A DNA stretch of 64,000 nt from an uncultured Eubacterium sp. (GCA_944380545.1 CALWHV010000014.1:237930-301929), one strand, 5' to 3'. Positions 45,592 to 55,947 are shown, counted from the stretch's first letter. Notes: a model not told the origin generated them from the sequence alone. Program-made: numbers and translations.

Positions 45592-48500
45592 TTACTCCGC
45601 ATCAATGGTGGAAACGCCGAGTGTTATCTCCTCAAGCACATCAAGAAGCACCTTGACCGTGTCGAGCGAGGTAAACATTGTTACATTGTTTTCAACGGCG
45701 GCGCGGCGGATCTCGGAGCCGTCCGAATGGCTGTCGCCGTGGCTGATATCTATGGTATTGATAACATACGAGATATGCCCTTGCCTGAGCGCCTTTAAGA
45801 TTTCATCGCTGTCGTCCTCGGTGAGCTTGGCGCGAACGCGCGTGCGTATGCCGTGCTTTTTGAGGAATTTGGCGGTGCCCTCGGTAGCTTCTATATTAAA
45901 GCCGAGGTCATAAAAGCGCTTGATGAGCGGCAGCGCCGATTCCTTATCGTTATCGGCTATGGTTACAAGCACGGTGCCGTAGTTTGAAACATTCATACCG
46001 CTTGCCTGGATAGCCTTGAACAGCGCGCGTGTGAGCGAGCGGTCGTAGCCAATCGCCTCGCCGGTGGACTTCATTTCCGGGGAAAGATAGGTATCCATCC
46101 CCTTGAGCTTAGAGAAAGAAAACGCGGGAGCTTTAACATACCAGCGCTTTTTCTCCTGCGGGTAGACCTCCTCTATTCCCTGCTCCTTAAGGCTGTGGCC
46201 GAGGATAACGCGGGTGGCTATATCCGCCATCGGGATAGAGGTTGCCTTTGAGAGGAAGGGCACGGTCCTTGAAGAACGCGGATTGACCTCTATAACATAA
46301 ACATCGTCGTTTGAATCGGCGATAAACTGGATATTGAAAAGCCCGATTATGTTTATGGCTCTGCCGAGACGAACTGTATAATCTATTATTTTATCCTTGA
46401 CCGCCTGAGAAACGGAGAAGGTGGGATAAATAGATATCGAATCGCCGCTGTGAACGCCCGTCTTTTCAACATGCTCCATTATTCCGGGGATGAATACATC
46501 CTTGCCGTCGCAGATAGCGTCCACCTCAAGCTCGCGCCCCATAATATACTTATCAACAAGCACGGGCTGCTCGGTATTTATCTCAACGGCGGTCTGGAGA
46601 TAGTGGCGCAGGCTCTCTTCGTTTGCGACTATCTGCATGGCTCTGCCGCCCAAAACGAAGGACGGGCGCACAAGCACGGGATAGCCTATTTTTTGCGCAA
46701 CGCGAACGCCCTCTTCTATATCGGTCACGGCAAGCCCCTTGGGCTGCGGGATGCCGAGGTCGTTCATAACCTTTTCAAACGAATCGCGGTTCTCCGCCCT
46801 GTCTATCGCCTGAACATCGGTGCCGATGATCGGCACGCCGAGGGCGTCAAGCGGCGGGGCGAGGTTGATGGCTGTCTGCCCGCCGAGGGAAACGACGATG
46901 CCCAGCGGCTTTTCAAGCTCTATGACATTCATAACATCCTCTACGGTGAGCGGCTCAAAATAGAGCTTGTCCGATGTGGTGTAATCGGTTGAGACCGTTT
47001 CGGGGTTATTATTGATTATTATCGCCTCGTAGCCCGCCTCTCTGATAGACCAGATGGCGTGAACGGTGGAATAATCAAATTCAACGCCCTGCCCTATTCT
47101 TATGGGGCCTGAGCCGAGCACGATGATCTTCTTTTTGTCCGAAACAATGCTTTCGTTCTCTTCCTCGTAAGTTGAATAGAAATACGGAACATACGAGTCA
47201 AATTCCGAGGCGCAGGTATCGATCATCTTATAGACGGGGAAAATGCCGTTTTTCCTGCGAAGCCTGAACACATCGCCCTCGCCGAGGCCCCAGCACATAC
47301 CGATATACTTATCGGAGAAGCCGAGCTTTTTGGCATCCCTAAGCGTTTCTGTGCTGTTTTTATTTTGCTTTAAAACAGCTTCAAATTCAACGATATTCTT
47401 TATTTTTTCGATAAAGAGCATATCTATTTTTGTGGCGTTATAGATAAGGATCGGGTCAACGCCGAGCCTGATGAGCTGCGCGATGGCGTAAATACGGTCG
47501 TCCGTGCCGATCTTAATATATTCGAGCAGCTTTTCGGAAGACCAACCGTCAAACTTAGCAAGATAGATATGGCAGACGCCCGTTTCAAGCGAGCGCACCG
47601 CCTTAAGGATGCTCTCTTCAAGCGTTCTGCCGATAGCCATAACCTCGCCCGTTGCTTTCATCTGCGTATTGAGGCTGTTGTTGGCGTCTGCAAATTTATC
47701 AAACGGGAAGCGGGCTATCTTCGTTACCACATAGTCGAGCGTAGGCTCAAAGGATGCCGGTGTGTTGGCAATCGGTATTTCGTCAAGGTGCAGCCCGACG
47801 GCGATCTTGGCGGAAACGCGTGCGATGGGATAGCCCGACGCCTTGGAGGCAAGCGCGGAAGAGCGCGAAACGCGGGGATTGACCTCTATCAGATAATAGC
47901 TGAACGAATGTGGGTCGAGCGCGAACTGAACATTGCAGCCGCCCTCTATTTTAAGCTCGCGGATTATGCGAAGCGCGGAATCGCGCAGCATCTGATATTC
48001 CTTGTTTGTAAGGGTCTGCGACGGGCAGACGACTATGGAATCGCCGGTGTGGATGCCCACGGGGTCGATATTTTCCATATTACAGATGGTAATGGCGGTG
48101 TCGTTAGCATCGCGCATTACCTCGTATTCTATCTCCTTATAGCCCTTGATGCTCTTTTCAACAAGCACCTGATGAACGGGAGAAAGCGCAAGCGCGTTTT
48201 TCAGCATCAGGCGACATTCCTCTTCATCATCGGCAAAGCCGCCGCCGGTGCCGCCGAGCGTGAAAGCCGGACGCAGCACGACGGGATAGCCGATCTCAGA
48301 AGCTATGCGAAGGCCGTCCTCAAGATTATCACAGATGTCGGAGGGAAGCACAGGCTCGCCGAGGCTTTCGCAAAGCTCCTTGAAAAGCTCGCGGTCCTCC
48401 GCCCTTTCAATGGCTTCAAAGCGTGTGCCGAGGATCTCTACATCACATTCCTTGAGCACGCCTTTTTTTGCAAGCTGAACGGCAAGGTTAAGACCCGTCT

Positions 48501-48777
48501 GCCCGCCGAGCGACGGCAGGATGGCGTCGGGGCGCTCGTGGCGGATTATCCTTGCCACATATTCAAGGGTAAGCGGCTCCATATAGACCTTGTCCGCAAT
48601 CTGGGTATCGGTCATAATGGTTGCGGGGTTTGAATTGATGAGCACCACCTCGTAGCCCTCCTCCTTAAGAGAAAGGCATGCCTGCGTGCCGGAATAGTCA
48701 AACTCGGCTGCCTGACCTATAACTATGGGGCCGGAGCCTATGACGAGAATTTTATGTATATCAGTGCGCTTCGGCAT
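45592..48777 (-). CDS. carB: Carbamoyl-phosphate synthase large subunit
   Basis: The 1061-residue synthetase has two ATP-grasp halves (each starting [21 protein letters not shown] and [21 protein letters not shown]), an oligomerisation domain and a C-terminal MGS-like allosteric domain. It makes carbamoyl phosphate from bicarbonate, two ATP and ammonia channelled from CarA. Position between carA and pyrK makes it the pyrimidine-pathway enzyme. Full length for the family. Confidence 0.98.
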   Translation of the reverse strand: MPKRTDIHKILVIGSGPIVIGQAAEFDYSGTQACLSLKEEGYEVVLINSNPATIMTDTQIADKVYMEPLTLEYVARIIRHERPDAILPSLGGQTGLNLAVQLAKKGVLKECDVEILGTRFEAIERAEDRELFKELCESLGEPVLPSDICDNLEDGLRIASEIGYPVVLRPAFTLGGTGGGFADDEEECRLMLKNALALSPVHQVLVEKSIKGYKEIEYEVMRDANDTAITICNMENIDPVGIHTGDSIVVCPSQTLTNKEYQMLRDSALRIIRELKIEGGCNVQFALDPHSFSYYLIEVNPRVSRSSALASKASGYPIARVSAKIAVGLHLDEIPIANTPASFEPTLDYVVTKIARFPFDKFADANNSLNTQMKATGEVMAIGRTLEESILKAVRSLETGVCHIYLAKFDGWSSEKLLEYIKIGTDDRIYAIAQLIRLGVDPILIYNATKIDMLFIEKIKNIVEFEAVLKQNKNSTETLRDAKKLGFSDKYIGMCWGLGEGDVFRLRRKNGIFPVYKMIDTCASEFDSYVPYFYSTYEEENESIVSDKKKIIVLGSGPIRIGQGVEFDYSTVHAIWSIREAGYEAIIINNNPETVSTDYTTSDKLYFEPLTVEDVMNVIELEKPLGIVVSLGGQTAINLAPPLDALGVPIIGTDVQAIDRAENRDSFEKVMNDLGIPQPKGLAVTDIEEGVRVAQKIGYPVLVRPSFVLGGRAMQIVANEESLRHYLQTAVEINTEQPVLVDKYIMGRELEVDAICDGKDVFIPGIMEHVEKTGVHSGDSISIYPTFSVSQAVKDKIIDYTVRLGRAINIIGLFNIQFIADSNDDVYVIEVNPRSSRTVPFLSKATSIPMADIATRVILGHSLKEQGIEEVYPQEKKRWYVKAPAFSFSKLKGMDTYLSPEMKSTGEAIGYDRSLTRALFKAIQASGMNVSNYGTVLVTIADNDKESALPLIKRFYDLGFNIEATEGTAKFLKKHGIRTRVRAKLTEDDSDEILKALRQGHISYVINTIDISHGDSHSDGSEIRRAAVENNVTMFTSLDTVKVLLDVLEEITLGVSTIDAE

Positions 48778-48778
48778 A

Positions 48779-49867
48779 TTACTCCGCCTCCTTTTTCATC
48801 AAAGAGATAAATTCGTCAAACAGATATTCGCTGTCCTGCGGACCGGGCGCGCTCTCGGGATGGTACTGAACCGAGAAGAGCTTGTTTTCGGGACTTTCAA
48901 CACCCTCCGCCGTGTTATCAAGCAGGTTTTTGTGGGTAAGCTTAAGCTCGGTGCCGGCAAGGGACTCGCTGTCAACGGCATAGGAATGGTTCTGAGAGGT
49001 TATCTCTATCTTTCCCGTTTTGAGATTCATAACCGGATGGTTGCCGCCGCGGTGGCCGAATTTCATTTTAAAGGTTTTTGCGCCGAGAGCAAGCGATATC
49101 ATCTGGTGACCGAGGCATATGCCGAATATCGGCAGCCTGCCCTTGAGCTCTTTTACAACATTTATGACGGGCTTAACATCCTCGGGATCTCCGGGGCCGT
49201 TTGAAAGGAACAAGCCGTCCGGATGGAGCTTCATAATATCCTCGGCGGAGGTATTATACGGCACAACGGTTACATTGCAGCCCTTTTCGTTGAGCTTTCT
49301 GACAATATTGAGCTTGATGCCGCAGTCAACGGCAACAACATCGTATTTATGGTTGGGAGTGCGTGAATACCAGCGCTTTTTGCAGGACACGCGCGAGACC
49401 ATATCGTGGGGGATGTCGTACTCGCCTATTATGCGCATACATTCCTCGTGCGGCGTAGAGGCGTTAGTAATCAGCACCTTTTGGCTGCCCTCGTCGCGGA
49501 TGATGCGCGTTATCTTTCTTGTATCCACACCGCTTATGCCGGGGATAGAATACTCGTCAAGCACCTCTGAAAGCGTTTTCGTGTATCTGAAATTCGAGGG
49601 CAGGTCGTTATATTCCCTGACGATAAGGCCACCCATCGTGGGCACCTTTGTTTCGTAATCCTCGTCCGTCATACCGTAATTTCCGATTAGCGGATAGGTC
49701 ATACACACCATCTGGTCGGTATACGAAGGGTCGCTGACTATCTCCTGATAACCCACCATAGAGGTATTGAAAACAAGCTCGTTTACAGCCTCCTTATCTG
49801 CGCCGAAGCCGTAGCCGTAAAACTCGCATCCGTTTTCAAGCACGATTTTTTTGTCAAACGCTCTCAT
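48779..49867 (-). CDS. carA: Carbamoyl-phosphate synthase small subunit
   Basis: The glutaminase subunit (362 residues) has a class I amidotransferase domain with nucleophile in [26 protein letters not shown] before it, and the His-Glu pair in [19 protein letters not shown]. The N-terminal domain has [21 protein letters not shown] (as split by GYQEI). It ends one base before carB and starts within the pyrC end (14-bp overlap). Confidence 0.97.
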   Translation of the reverse strand: MRAFDKKIVLENGCEFYGYGFGADKEAVNELVFNTSMVGYQEIVSDPSYTDQMVCMTYPLIGNYGMTDEDYETKVPTMGGLIVREYNDLPSNFRYTKTLSEVLDEYSIPGISGVDTRKITRIIRDEGSQKVLITNASTPHEECMRIIGEYDIPHDMVSRVSCKKRWYSRTPNHKYDVVAVDCGIKLNIVRKLNEKGCNVTVVPYNTSAEDIMKLHPDGLFLSNGPGDPEDVKPVINVVKELKGRLPIFGICLGHQMISLALGAKTFKMKFGHRGGNHPVMNLKTGKIEITSQNHSYAVDSESLAGTELKLTHKNLLDNTAEGVESPENKLFSVQYHPESAPGPQDSEYLFDEFISLMKKEAE

Positions 49868-51128
49868 AAACGCACTCTCCTCTCAGCATAGTAAACACAT
49901 TTGTTGAGCTTAGCTGCCAGCCCTCAAACGGAGTGGACCTGCCCATACTCAAAAATTCATTGGGATCTACCGTATATTGATAATCAAGATCATAGGCGCA
50001 CAGATCGGCGGGCGCTCCCGGCTCTATCGCGCCGCCCTCGATATTAAATATCTCTCTGGGGCGCACAGCCATCATATTCACAAGCCTTTCAAGGGTTATC
50101 ACTCCGGGCTTAACAAGCCTTGTGTAAAGCACGGGAAAGGCGGTTTCAAGCCCCACGACGCCCATAAGGCTGTCTTTAAGCCCTTTTGATTTCTCTTCTG
50201 CACTGTGGGGGGCGTGGTCAGTTGCTATAACATCAACGGTGCCGTCCTTAACGCCCTCTATAAGCGCTTCCCTGTCCTGCGCAGAGCGAAGCGGAGGATT
50301 CATTTTAAAGCGGCCGTTCTCCTGCAAATCATCGTCGCACAGCGTTAGGTAATGCGGCGCGGTCTCACAGGTCACGGGCGCGCCCTGCGCCTTTGCCCGC
50401 CTTATTATCTCTACGCTTTCCTTGGTTGAGATATGGCAGACATGGTAGCGGCAGCCCGTTTCGAGCGCAAGGCGGCAGTCGCGCTCTATCTGGCGCCACT
50501 CGCTTTCGCTTGATATGCCCTTATGGCCGTGATTTTTACAATATTCGCCATCATGGATATAACCGCCGGAAAGCAGCTCGTTTACCTCGCAATGCGCAGA
50601 GATTATACCGCCCGCGGCGGCGCAGCTCTTCATTGCGGCGCGCATAACGCTTTCCTCCTGCACGCCTGTGCCGTCGTCCGAAAAGCCGACAGCCAAGCCG
50701 GCAAGGGAAGAAAAATCAACACATTCGCCGCAGCCCCTTCTCCCCTTTGTGATGGAAGCGAAGGGCAGAACATCTATAACAGCGTCTTTCCTGATAATAT
50801 CAAGCTCAGCCTTGAGATTTTCGGGAGAATCGGGAACGGGATTGAGGTTAGGCATCGGGCAGACAGCCGTATACCCAGCCCTTGCCGCGGCACGGGTGCC
50901 GGTGAGGATCGTTTCCTTATAAGAAAAACCGGGCTGACGAAGATGGACATGAACATCTACCAGACCCGGAAAAAGATAATACCTATTTTTAAAATCAAAA
51001 ACGCGCTCCGCCTTAAAATGAGAAAGAGAAATACCGAGGCTGTGGATAACGGAATCAACGATATAAACATCTGATCTTATGAAATTCCCGCCGGAATAAA
51101 CGACGGCGTTTTTTATAAGAGTTCTCAT
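49854..51128 (-). CDS. pyrC: Dihydroorotase
   Basis: This zinc amidohydrolase (424 residues) cyclises carbamoyl aspartate. Metal ligands are in DVHVHLRQPGFSYKETI, SAHCEVNELL, YHVCHISTKE and the catalytic Asp in IATDHAPHSAEEK. It is the class I, multifunctional-related form (PyrC of Bacillus type). First gene of the nine-gene pyr operon, with promoter close upstream. Confidence 0.95.
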   Translation of the reverse strand: MRTLIKNAVVYSGGNFIRSDVYIVDSVIHSLGISLSHFKAERVFDFKNRYYLFPGLVDVHVHLRQPGFSYKETILTGTRAAARAGYTAVCPMPNLNPVPDSPENLKAELDIIRKDAVIDVLPFASITKGRRGCGECVDFSSLAGLAVGFSDDGTGVQEESVMRAAMKSCAAAGGIISAHCEVNELLSGGYIHDGEYCKNHGHKGISSESEWRQIERDCRLALETGCRYHVCHISTKESVEIIRRAKAQGAPVTCETAPHYLTLCDDDLQENGRFKMNPPLRSAQDREALIEGVKDGTVDVIATDHAPHSAEEKSKGLKDSLMGVVGLETAFPVLYTRLVKPGVITLERLVNMMAVRPREIFNIEGGAIEPGAPADLCAYDLDYQYTVDPNEFLSMGRSTPFEGWQLSSTNVFTMLRGECVYESV

Positions 51129-51152
51129 ATAACCGCACCTTTCGTTTTAAAC

Positions 51153-51181
51153 ATTATATATTATGCAAGGCGTCAAGTCAA
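51153..51181 (-). promoter_or_regulatory. Promoter of the pyr operon
   Basis: TTGACT (51176-51181, minus strand) and a perfect TATAAT (51153-51158) have a 17 bp spacer. The predicted leader is only about 18 nt, so there is no PyrR-type attenuator in front of pyrC. Confidence 0.85.
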
Positions 51182-51212
51182 TTACAAAATTGTTACAAAG
51201 ATAATAATATTA

Positions 51213-51241
51213 TTGAAAGAGGATATGTATTATATTAAACT
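51213..51241 (+). promoter_or_regulatory. Weak promoter of the GH4/PfkB/TtcA-like operon
   Basis: TTGAAA followed after 17 bp by TAAACT, in the interval 51213-51241 divergent from the pyr promoter. The -10 matches only four of six positions. Confidence 0.4.
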
Positions 51242-51274
51242 TAGCTAAAACACAGGTAAAGGGGCGTTGATGAA

Positions 51275-52639
51275 TTGAAAATCGCAGTTATAGGCGGAGG
51301 CGGCGTGCGCAGTATGTTTTTGGCAAAAAGCATAGCTTCACGCGCAGAGCAGCTTGGGATAGACAAGCTCTATTTTATGGACAATAATGAAATGAAGCTT
51401 AAAATATACGGCGAAATGGCGCGGCAGACGGCAAAAAGGATATGTCCGGCTCTTGATATGCGCCTTACCGCGAGCGGCGAGGAGGCGATTCGTGACGCCG
51501 ACTATGTTATTACGACTATCCGCGTAGGCGGCGACAAAATGCGCGTTGCGGACGAACGCGCGGCGCTCGATCTCGGCGTGCTCGGCCAGGAAACGACAGG
51601 CGCTGCGGGCTTTTCGTTTGCGATGCGAAGCGTTCCCGCGCTTGCCGAATACTGCGAGCTTGTTAAAAGGCTTGCAAAGCCGGAGTGCAAGGTGTTCAAT
51701 TTCACAAACCCCGCGGGTGTGGTTTCGCAGACGCTGCGCGATATGGGACATGATTTTACATACGGCATCTGCGACGCTCCGAGCGGAATGTTGAGAAGCT
51801 TTGAAAAGCTTTACGGTATGCCCGAGGGCAGCGCCGAGGGCGAGGTTTACGGGCTCAATCATCTTTCTTACTTTGCCTCGATAAAAATGTGCGGTAAAGA
51901 GGTTATGCCGGACATAATCGAAAACGACAAAGCGTACGAAAAAACAGACCTGCGATATTTTGAAAAGGATCTTTTAAGGCGCAGGGGCGGCGTGCTCAAC
52001 GAATATCTGTATTATTTTTATTACAGGGAAAAGGCGCTTCAAAACATACTTGCCGCGAGCGAAACGCGCGGCGAGCAGATAGCGCGCATCAACGAGGCTA
52101 TGACCGAGGAGCTGAGAGGAGTTGACGCCGAAAAGGAGTTTGACAGAGCTCTTGAGATATTTGAAAAGTGGTACGGCGAACGCGAAAACAACTATATGGC
52201 GAGCGAGACCGGAGTAAAAAGAGCGCAGCCGTGGCATTTTGACATATACGAAAAGGACGACGGCGGCTACGCGGGAGTTGCGCTGAAATACATTGAAACT
52301 GCGCTGAGCGGCAAAAAGAGCAGCATGATACTCTGCGTTCCGAACGACGGCGCGATAAAAGGGCTTGAAGACGGCGATGTTGTTGAAATCACCTGCGACA
52401 TTGACGGAAACGGCGCCGTGCCGCACAGCTTCGGCGCGGTGGACGCGCAAAATCTTGAGCTTATACGCAGAGTAAAAAATTACGAAAGGCTTGCAAGCGA
52501 GGCAATACGCGAGCGCTCGGCGGACAAGGCTGTTGACGCGCTGACGCTGCACCCGCTTGTCAACAGCTACAGCATTGCAAAAGAGCTTGTAAAAAAATAC
52601 ACGGAGCTTAACAAAGATTATTTTGGGGAGTGGAAATAA
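51275..52639 (+). CDS. Glycoside hydrolase family 4 protein (6-phospho-glycosidase type)
   Basis: This NAD- and metal-dependent hydrolase (454 residues) typically splits phosphorylated disaccharides in the cytoplasm by a redox-elimination mechanism. The NAD loop is IAVIGGGGVRS, with YVITTIRVGG and VLGQETTGAAGFSFA. Metal-binding Cys and His are in YGICDAP and YGLNHLSYF, and FNFTNPAGVV holds the substrate Asn. The start is a TTG (51275) with AGGGG upstream. The following kinase overlaps by one base. The best match in kind is 6-phospho-beta-glucosidase, but the sugar is not determined. Confidence 0.88.
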   Translation: MKIAVIGGGGVRSMFLAKSIASRAEQLGIDKLYFMDNNEMKLKIYGEMARQTAKRICPALDMRLTASGEEAIRDADYVITTIRVGGDKMRVADERAALDLGVLGQETTGAAGFSFAMRSVPALAEYCELVKRLAKPECKVFNFTNPAGVVSQTLRDMGHDFTYGICDAPSGMLRSFEKLYGMPEGSAEGEVYGLNHLSYFASIKMCGKEVMPDIIENDKAYEKTDLRYFEKDLLRRRGGVLNEYLYYFYYREKALQNILAASETRGEQIARINEAMTEELRGVDAEKEFDRALEIFEKWYGERENNYMASETGVKRAQPWHFDIYEKDDGGYAGVALKYIETALSGKKSSMILCVPNDGAIKGLEDGDVVEITCDIDGNGAVPHSFGAVDAQNLELIRRVKNYERLASEAIRERSADKAVDALTLHPLVNSYSIAKELVKKYTELNKDYFGEWK

Positions 52640-53559
52640 TGGCTTTTATTGCCGGCGCGGGCGCAACAAATGTTGACCTGCTTTACGAGGATATGCCGAG
52701 GATACCCGGAGTTGGCGAGGAGATATATACAAACAGCTTTTCGTGCCAGCTCGGCGGAGGGCTGCCGGCAACGCTGATAAACCTCGGCAGGCTAGGAATA
52801 GAAGCGAGAATAGCTACGGAGCTCGGGAGCGATATGTTTTCCTCCTTTGCCGCCGGTCAGTTCAGGGCAAACTGCGTTGAGCCGATGAACCTCTACCGCG
52901 GCAGCGCGATACCGCTGAATATAACCTCGGCAATAATCCTGAAAAACGACAGAAGCTTCATCACCTATGGCAAGGGAAGCATAGAGCCCGACGACGAAGC
53001 CAAAAACAGCTTTTACGAGATGGCGCGCGGAGCAAAAATATGCCTTATGCAGCCGGGCGGATTTATTGATGTATACAAAAAGCTGAAAAGCGAGGGCACG
53101 CTGATGGTGCTTGATATGGGCTGGGACGAGGAGATGAGCGAGGAAAAATATTCCGAGCTGCTTGAAACCGCCGACATATATACGCCAAACAGGCTTGAGG
53201 CTTTGAGAATCACGGGAAAGAGCGACGAATACGAGGCTGCGCGCGCGCTTCGTAAATATTTTGACAGAGTTGTTGTTAAGGTTGACAAAGACGGCTGCAT
53301 AGGCATTGAAAACGGCATAGAATTTTTTGTTGAAAGCGTTGAAATGTTTAAAAACAAGGACAGCACCGGCGCGGGAGACGCTTTTCTTGCGGGGCTTTGC
53401 TACGGTCTTTTTTACGATTACCCGCTTAAAGACTGCATCGAGTTCGGAAACATAACCGGCGGCAAGGCGGTTACCGCGGTGGGCGCGCTGAGCGCCTGGG
53501 TAAGCGAGGAGGAGCTTTTAAGCATAAAAAAGGAAGTTTACGATGGCAAGAGAGCTTGA
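52639..53559 (+). CDS. PfkB-family carbohydrate kinase
   Basis: The 306-residue ribokinase-fold enzyme has the N-terminal GAGATNVDLLYEDMPRIPGVGEE with the substrate-binding LGGGLPATLINLGRLG, and the C-terminal PfkB signature DSTGAGDAFLAGLCYGLF with catalytic Asp. The ATG at 52639 shares its A with the TAA of the GH4 gene and has GGGGAG eight bases upstream. Operon context with a GH4 enzyme suggests that it phosphorylates a monosaccharide produced or used in the same pathway. The specific sugar is unknown. Confidence 0.88.
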   Translation: MAFIAGAGATNVDLLYEDMPRIPGVGEEIYTNSFSCQLGGGLPATLINLGRLGIEARIATELGSDMFSSFAAGQFRANCVEPMNLYRGSAIPLNITSAIILKNDRSFITYGKGSIEPDDEAKNSFYEMARGAKICLMQPGGFIDVYKKLKSEGTLMVLDMGWDEEMSEEKYSELLETADIYTPNRLEALRITGKSDEYEAARALRKYFDRVVVKVDKDGCIGIENGIEFFVESVEMFKNKDSTGAGDAFLAGLCYGLFYDYPLKDCIEFGNITGGKAVTAVGALSAWVSEEELLSIKKEVYDGKRA

Positions 53560-54388
53560 GCCTTATCAGCTGATAGAAAGAAGCCTGACGAAGCGCTTCA
53601 GAAAAGAGATTTGGAACCCCTTTATACGCGCCGTAAAGCAGTATGAGCTGATTTCAAGGGGCGACAAGATAGCCGTGTGCATATCCGGCGGCAAGGATTC
53701 AATGCTGATGGCAAAGCTGCTGCAGCAGCTTCAGCGTCACAGCGATGAGCCGTTTGAGCTTGTGTATCTTGTTATGGACCCCGGCTACAATGCCGAAAAC
53801 AGGGCGAGGATCGAAGAAAACGCAAGACTGCTCAACATACCCGCAGTATTTTTTGAGAGCAATATTTTTGATGTGGCTAACAGCGCCGGAGAGTCGCCCT
53901 GCTACTTATGCGCAAGGATGAGGCGCGGGCATCTGTACGCGAAAGCGCGTGAGCTTGGATGCAACAAAATCGCGCTCGGCCACCATTTTAACGATGTTAT
54001 TGAAACAACGCTGCTCGGTATGTTCTACGGCTCTCAGCTTCAGGCGATGCTGCCGAAGCTGCACAGCACGAATTTTGAGGGTATGGAGCTTATACGCCCG
54101 CTGTACTGCGTACACGAGGACGCAATTTTATCCTGGTGCAGATACAACAGCCTTGAATTCATCCGTTGCGCCTGCCGCTTTACGGAGGAATACAAGGGAA
54201 ACGGCAACGCCGAACTGCTGAGCAAGCGGCAGGAGATGAAGGATCTTATAGCCGAGCTGAAAAAGACGAACCCGATAATAGAAAAAAGCATTTTTAAAAG
54301 CATACACTCGGTTTGCCTTGACACGATGCCGGGATGGAAAACGCACGGCGAGGAACACTCGTTTTTGGAAAATTACGATAAGGGCTGA
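53543..54388 (+). CDS. TtcA/TtuA-like PP-loop tRNA-thiolation protein
   Basis: The 281-residue PP-loop ATPase has CISGGKDSMLMAKLL, CYLCARMRRGHLY (CxxC) and a later IRCACRF region that offers the third cysteine, the [4Fe-4S] arrangement of TtcA/TtuA tRNA 2-thiolases, plus GHHFNDVIETTLLGM. TtcA makes 2-thiocytidine-32 in tRNA. It overlaps the kinase end by 17 bp, although its function is unrelated to the GH4/PfkB pair; the coupling may be fortuitous. It lacks the N-terminal zinc ribbons of TtuA. Confidence 0.85.
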   Translation: MARELEPYQLIERSLTKRFRKEIWNPFIRAVKQYELISRGDKIAVCISGGKDSMLMAKLLQQLQRHSDEPFELVYLVMDPGYNAENRARIEENARLLNIPAVFFESNIFDVANSAGESPCYLCARMRRGHLYAKARELGCNKIALGHHFNDVIETTLLGMFYGSQLQAMLPKLHSTNFEGMELIRPLYCVHEDAILSWCRYNSLEFIRCACRFTEEYKGNGNAELLSKRQEMKDLIAELKKTNPIIEKSIFKSIHSVCLDTMPGWKTHGEEHSFLENYDKG

Positions 54389-54390
54389 AA

Positions 54391-54421
54391 AAAACGCACC
54401 GCGGCAGGCGGTGCGTTTTGA
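54391..54421. terminator. Bidirectional terminator between the TtcA-like gene and metK
   Basis: ACGCACCGC/GCGGTGCGT with a 5-base loop, four T on the plus side and seven T on the minus side. Confidence 0.9.
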
Positions 54422-54429
54422 CTTATTTA

Positions 54430-55608
54430 TTACATATATTTTTTGATTTCGTCGGTCATATCCGTCTTTTCCCAGGAAACGCCGAGGTCTTCCCTGCCCA
54501 TATGGCCGTAGGCAGAAAGCGGGGTGTATATTGGTCTTCTCAGGCAGAGCCTGTCAATTATGGCGGAGGGGCGAAGGTCGAACACCTTGTTTACTATTGC
54601 GGCGATCTCTTCATCGGATTTTTTGCCCGTGCCGAAGGTATCCACCATAACGGAAACTGGCTTTGCAACGCCGATGGCGTAAGCAAGCTGTATCTCGCAC
54701 TTGTCGGCAAGGCCTGCTGCAACGATGTTTTTGGCAACCCATCTTGCGGCGTATGCAGCGCTGCGGTCCACCTTTGTGGGATCCTTTCCGCTGAAAGCTC
54801 CGCCGCCGTGGCGGGCATAACCGCCGTAGGTGTCAACTATTATCTTTCTGCCGGTGAGGCCGCTGTCGCCCTGCGGACCGCCGACTACGAACCTGCCGGT
54901 GGGGTTAACGAAAAACACGGTGTCATCATCCATAAGCTCGGCGGGAACGGTGGTTTTGATAACCTTTTCTATTATATCTTTTCTTAAAGTATCGAGCGAA
55001 ACATCGGCGCTGTGCTGGCTTGATACAACGACCGCCGTAACGCGAACGGGTTTTGCATCATCGTATTCAACGGTGACCTGAGTTTTGCCGTCCGGATAAA
55101 GATATGAAAGCTCGCCGCTTTCGCGCACCTCGGTAAGCTTAACGGCAAGCTTATGTGCAAGGCTGATGGGAAGCGGCATAAGCTCCTTGGTTTCATTGCA
55201 GGCGTAGCCGAACATCATACCCTGATCTCCCGCGCCGTTAAGATTATATTTATCATCGTCATCATTTTTAAGCTCAAGCGATTTATCAACGCCGAGAGCG
55301 ATGTCGGGACTCTGCTTATCGAGCGAAACGCAAACGCCGCAGGTGTTTCCGTCAAAGCCTTTTTCGCCGCTGTCGTACCCTATCTCGCAAACGGTTTTTC
55401 TGATAAGCGCGGGGATATCAACCTGCGCCTTTGAGGTTATCTCGCCCATAACATGGACCTGACCCGTTGTGCAGAAGGTCTCGCACGCAACGCGGCTCTC
55501 GGGGTCCTGCGCAAGCATAGCGTCAAGCACGGCGTCCGAAATACGGTCGCATATCTTATCGGGATGGCCCTTTGTTACCGATTCGCTTGTAAATAATGAT
55601 TTAGACAT
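54430..55608 (-). CDS. metK: S-adenosylmethionine synthetase
   Basis: It makes SAM from methionine and ATP. The 392-residue protein begins [37 protein letters not shown] and the loop [23 protein letters not shown] are the family signatures. The start is the ATG at 55608 preceded by GGAGGTATTGTT. The open frame continues upstream to 55794, but that part is the riboswitch and is not translated. Transcription is controlled by the SAM-I riboswitch. Confidence 0.97.
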   Translation of the reverse strand: MSKSLFTSESVTKGHPDKICDRISDAVLDAMLAQDPESRVACETFCTTGQVHVMGEITSKAQVDIPALIRKTVCEIGYDSGEKGFDGNTCGVCVSLDKQSPDIALGVDKSLELKNDDDDKYNLNGAGDQGMMFGYACNETKELMPLPISLAHKLAVKLTEVRESGELSYLYPDGKTQVTVEYDDAKPVRVTAVVVSSQHSADVSLDTLRKDIIEKVIKTTVPAELMDDDTVFFVNPTGRFVVGGPQGDSGLTGRKIIVDTYGGYARHGGGAFSGKDPTKVDRSAAYAARWVAKNIVAAGLADKCEIQLAYAIGVAKPVSVMVDTFGTGKKSDEEIAAIVNKVFDLRPSAIIDRLCLRRPIYTPLSAYGHMGREDLGVSWEKTDMTDEIKKYM

Positions 55609-55620
55609 AACAATACCTCC

Positions 55621-55756
55621 AAAAAACAAAAACAGCGCATCCGAATGAATACGCCGAATAAACTCATCACCCGGAAAATCCGCGGGAATTAGCACCTTGC
55701 GCCTGCAGGTTGCTGTGGGATCAGCGGGCCCGTCCCTCCCCCACTCTTGATAAGGA
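55621..55756 (-). promoter_or_regulatory. SAM-I (S-box) riboswitch with intrinsic terminator upstream of metK
   Basis: On the minus strand the aptamer starts CTTATCAAGAG (55744-55754), continues GGGAGGGACGGGCCCG, then CTGATCCCACAGCAACC, the S-box core. The P1 partner GATGAG (55663-55668) pairs with CTTATC. Downstream, GCGTATTC/GGATGCGC (55635-55654) followed by TGTTTTTGTTTTTT (55621-55634) is the terminator formed when SAM is bound. The GGAGG of metK comes directly after. So SAM represses metK. Confidence 0.93.
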
Positions 55757-55782
55757 ACATATTTATATTTATCACGCTGTAT

Positions 55783-55811
55783 ATGATAACGCAAGAGGCG
55801 CCAAAAGTCAA
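55783..55811 (-). promoter_or_regulatory. Promoter of metK
   Basis: TTGACT (55806-55811, minus strand) and TATCAT (55783-55788) are 17 bp apart, about 25 bp before the riboswitch aptamer. Confidence 0.75.
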
Positions 55812-55849
55812 CAAATTTTTGGCAGCTTTAAAAATTGGAAATATAAACA

Positions 55850-55906
55850 ATTTCTAAATAAATTTTTGCGTTTGCAGTTGTAATTTGTTTAGAAATAGTT
55901 TATAAT
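55850..55906 (+). promoter_or_regulatory. Promoter of the SDR-zinc-ribbon gene with a long inverted repeat
   Basis: TTGTAA (55878-55883) and TATAAT (55901-55906) are 17 bp apart. The inverted repeat ATTTCTAAATAAA (55850-55862) / TTTGTTTAGAAAT (55884-55896), 12 of 13 matched and 21 bp apart, brackets the -35 and fills the spacer. This looks like an operator pair for a dimeric regulator. Confidence 0.65.
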
Positions 55907-55947
55907 GATAAATAACAATTTAGGATTTTCTTTAAGGAGGAAATATA

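Noticed and set aside
47569..48633. Long plus-strand frame opposite carB (354 codons)
   Set aside because: It lies antisense inside the highly conserved carB gene, has no ribosome site and no recognisable domain. It is a codon-bias shadow.
51129..51158. PyrR-type attenuator before pyrC
   Set aside because: The leader is about 18 bases long, too short for anti-terminator and terminator hairpins.
55609..55794. Upstream extension of the metK frame
   Set aside because: The region is the SAM-I riboswitch and terminator; the GGAGG-preceded ATG at 55608 gives the family N-terminus.
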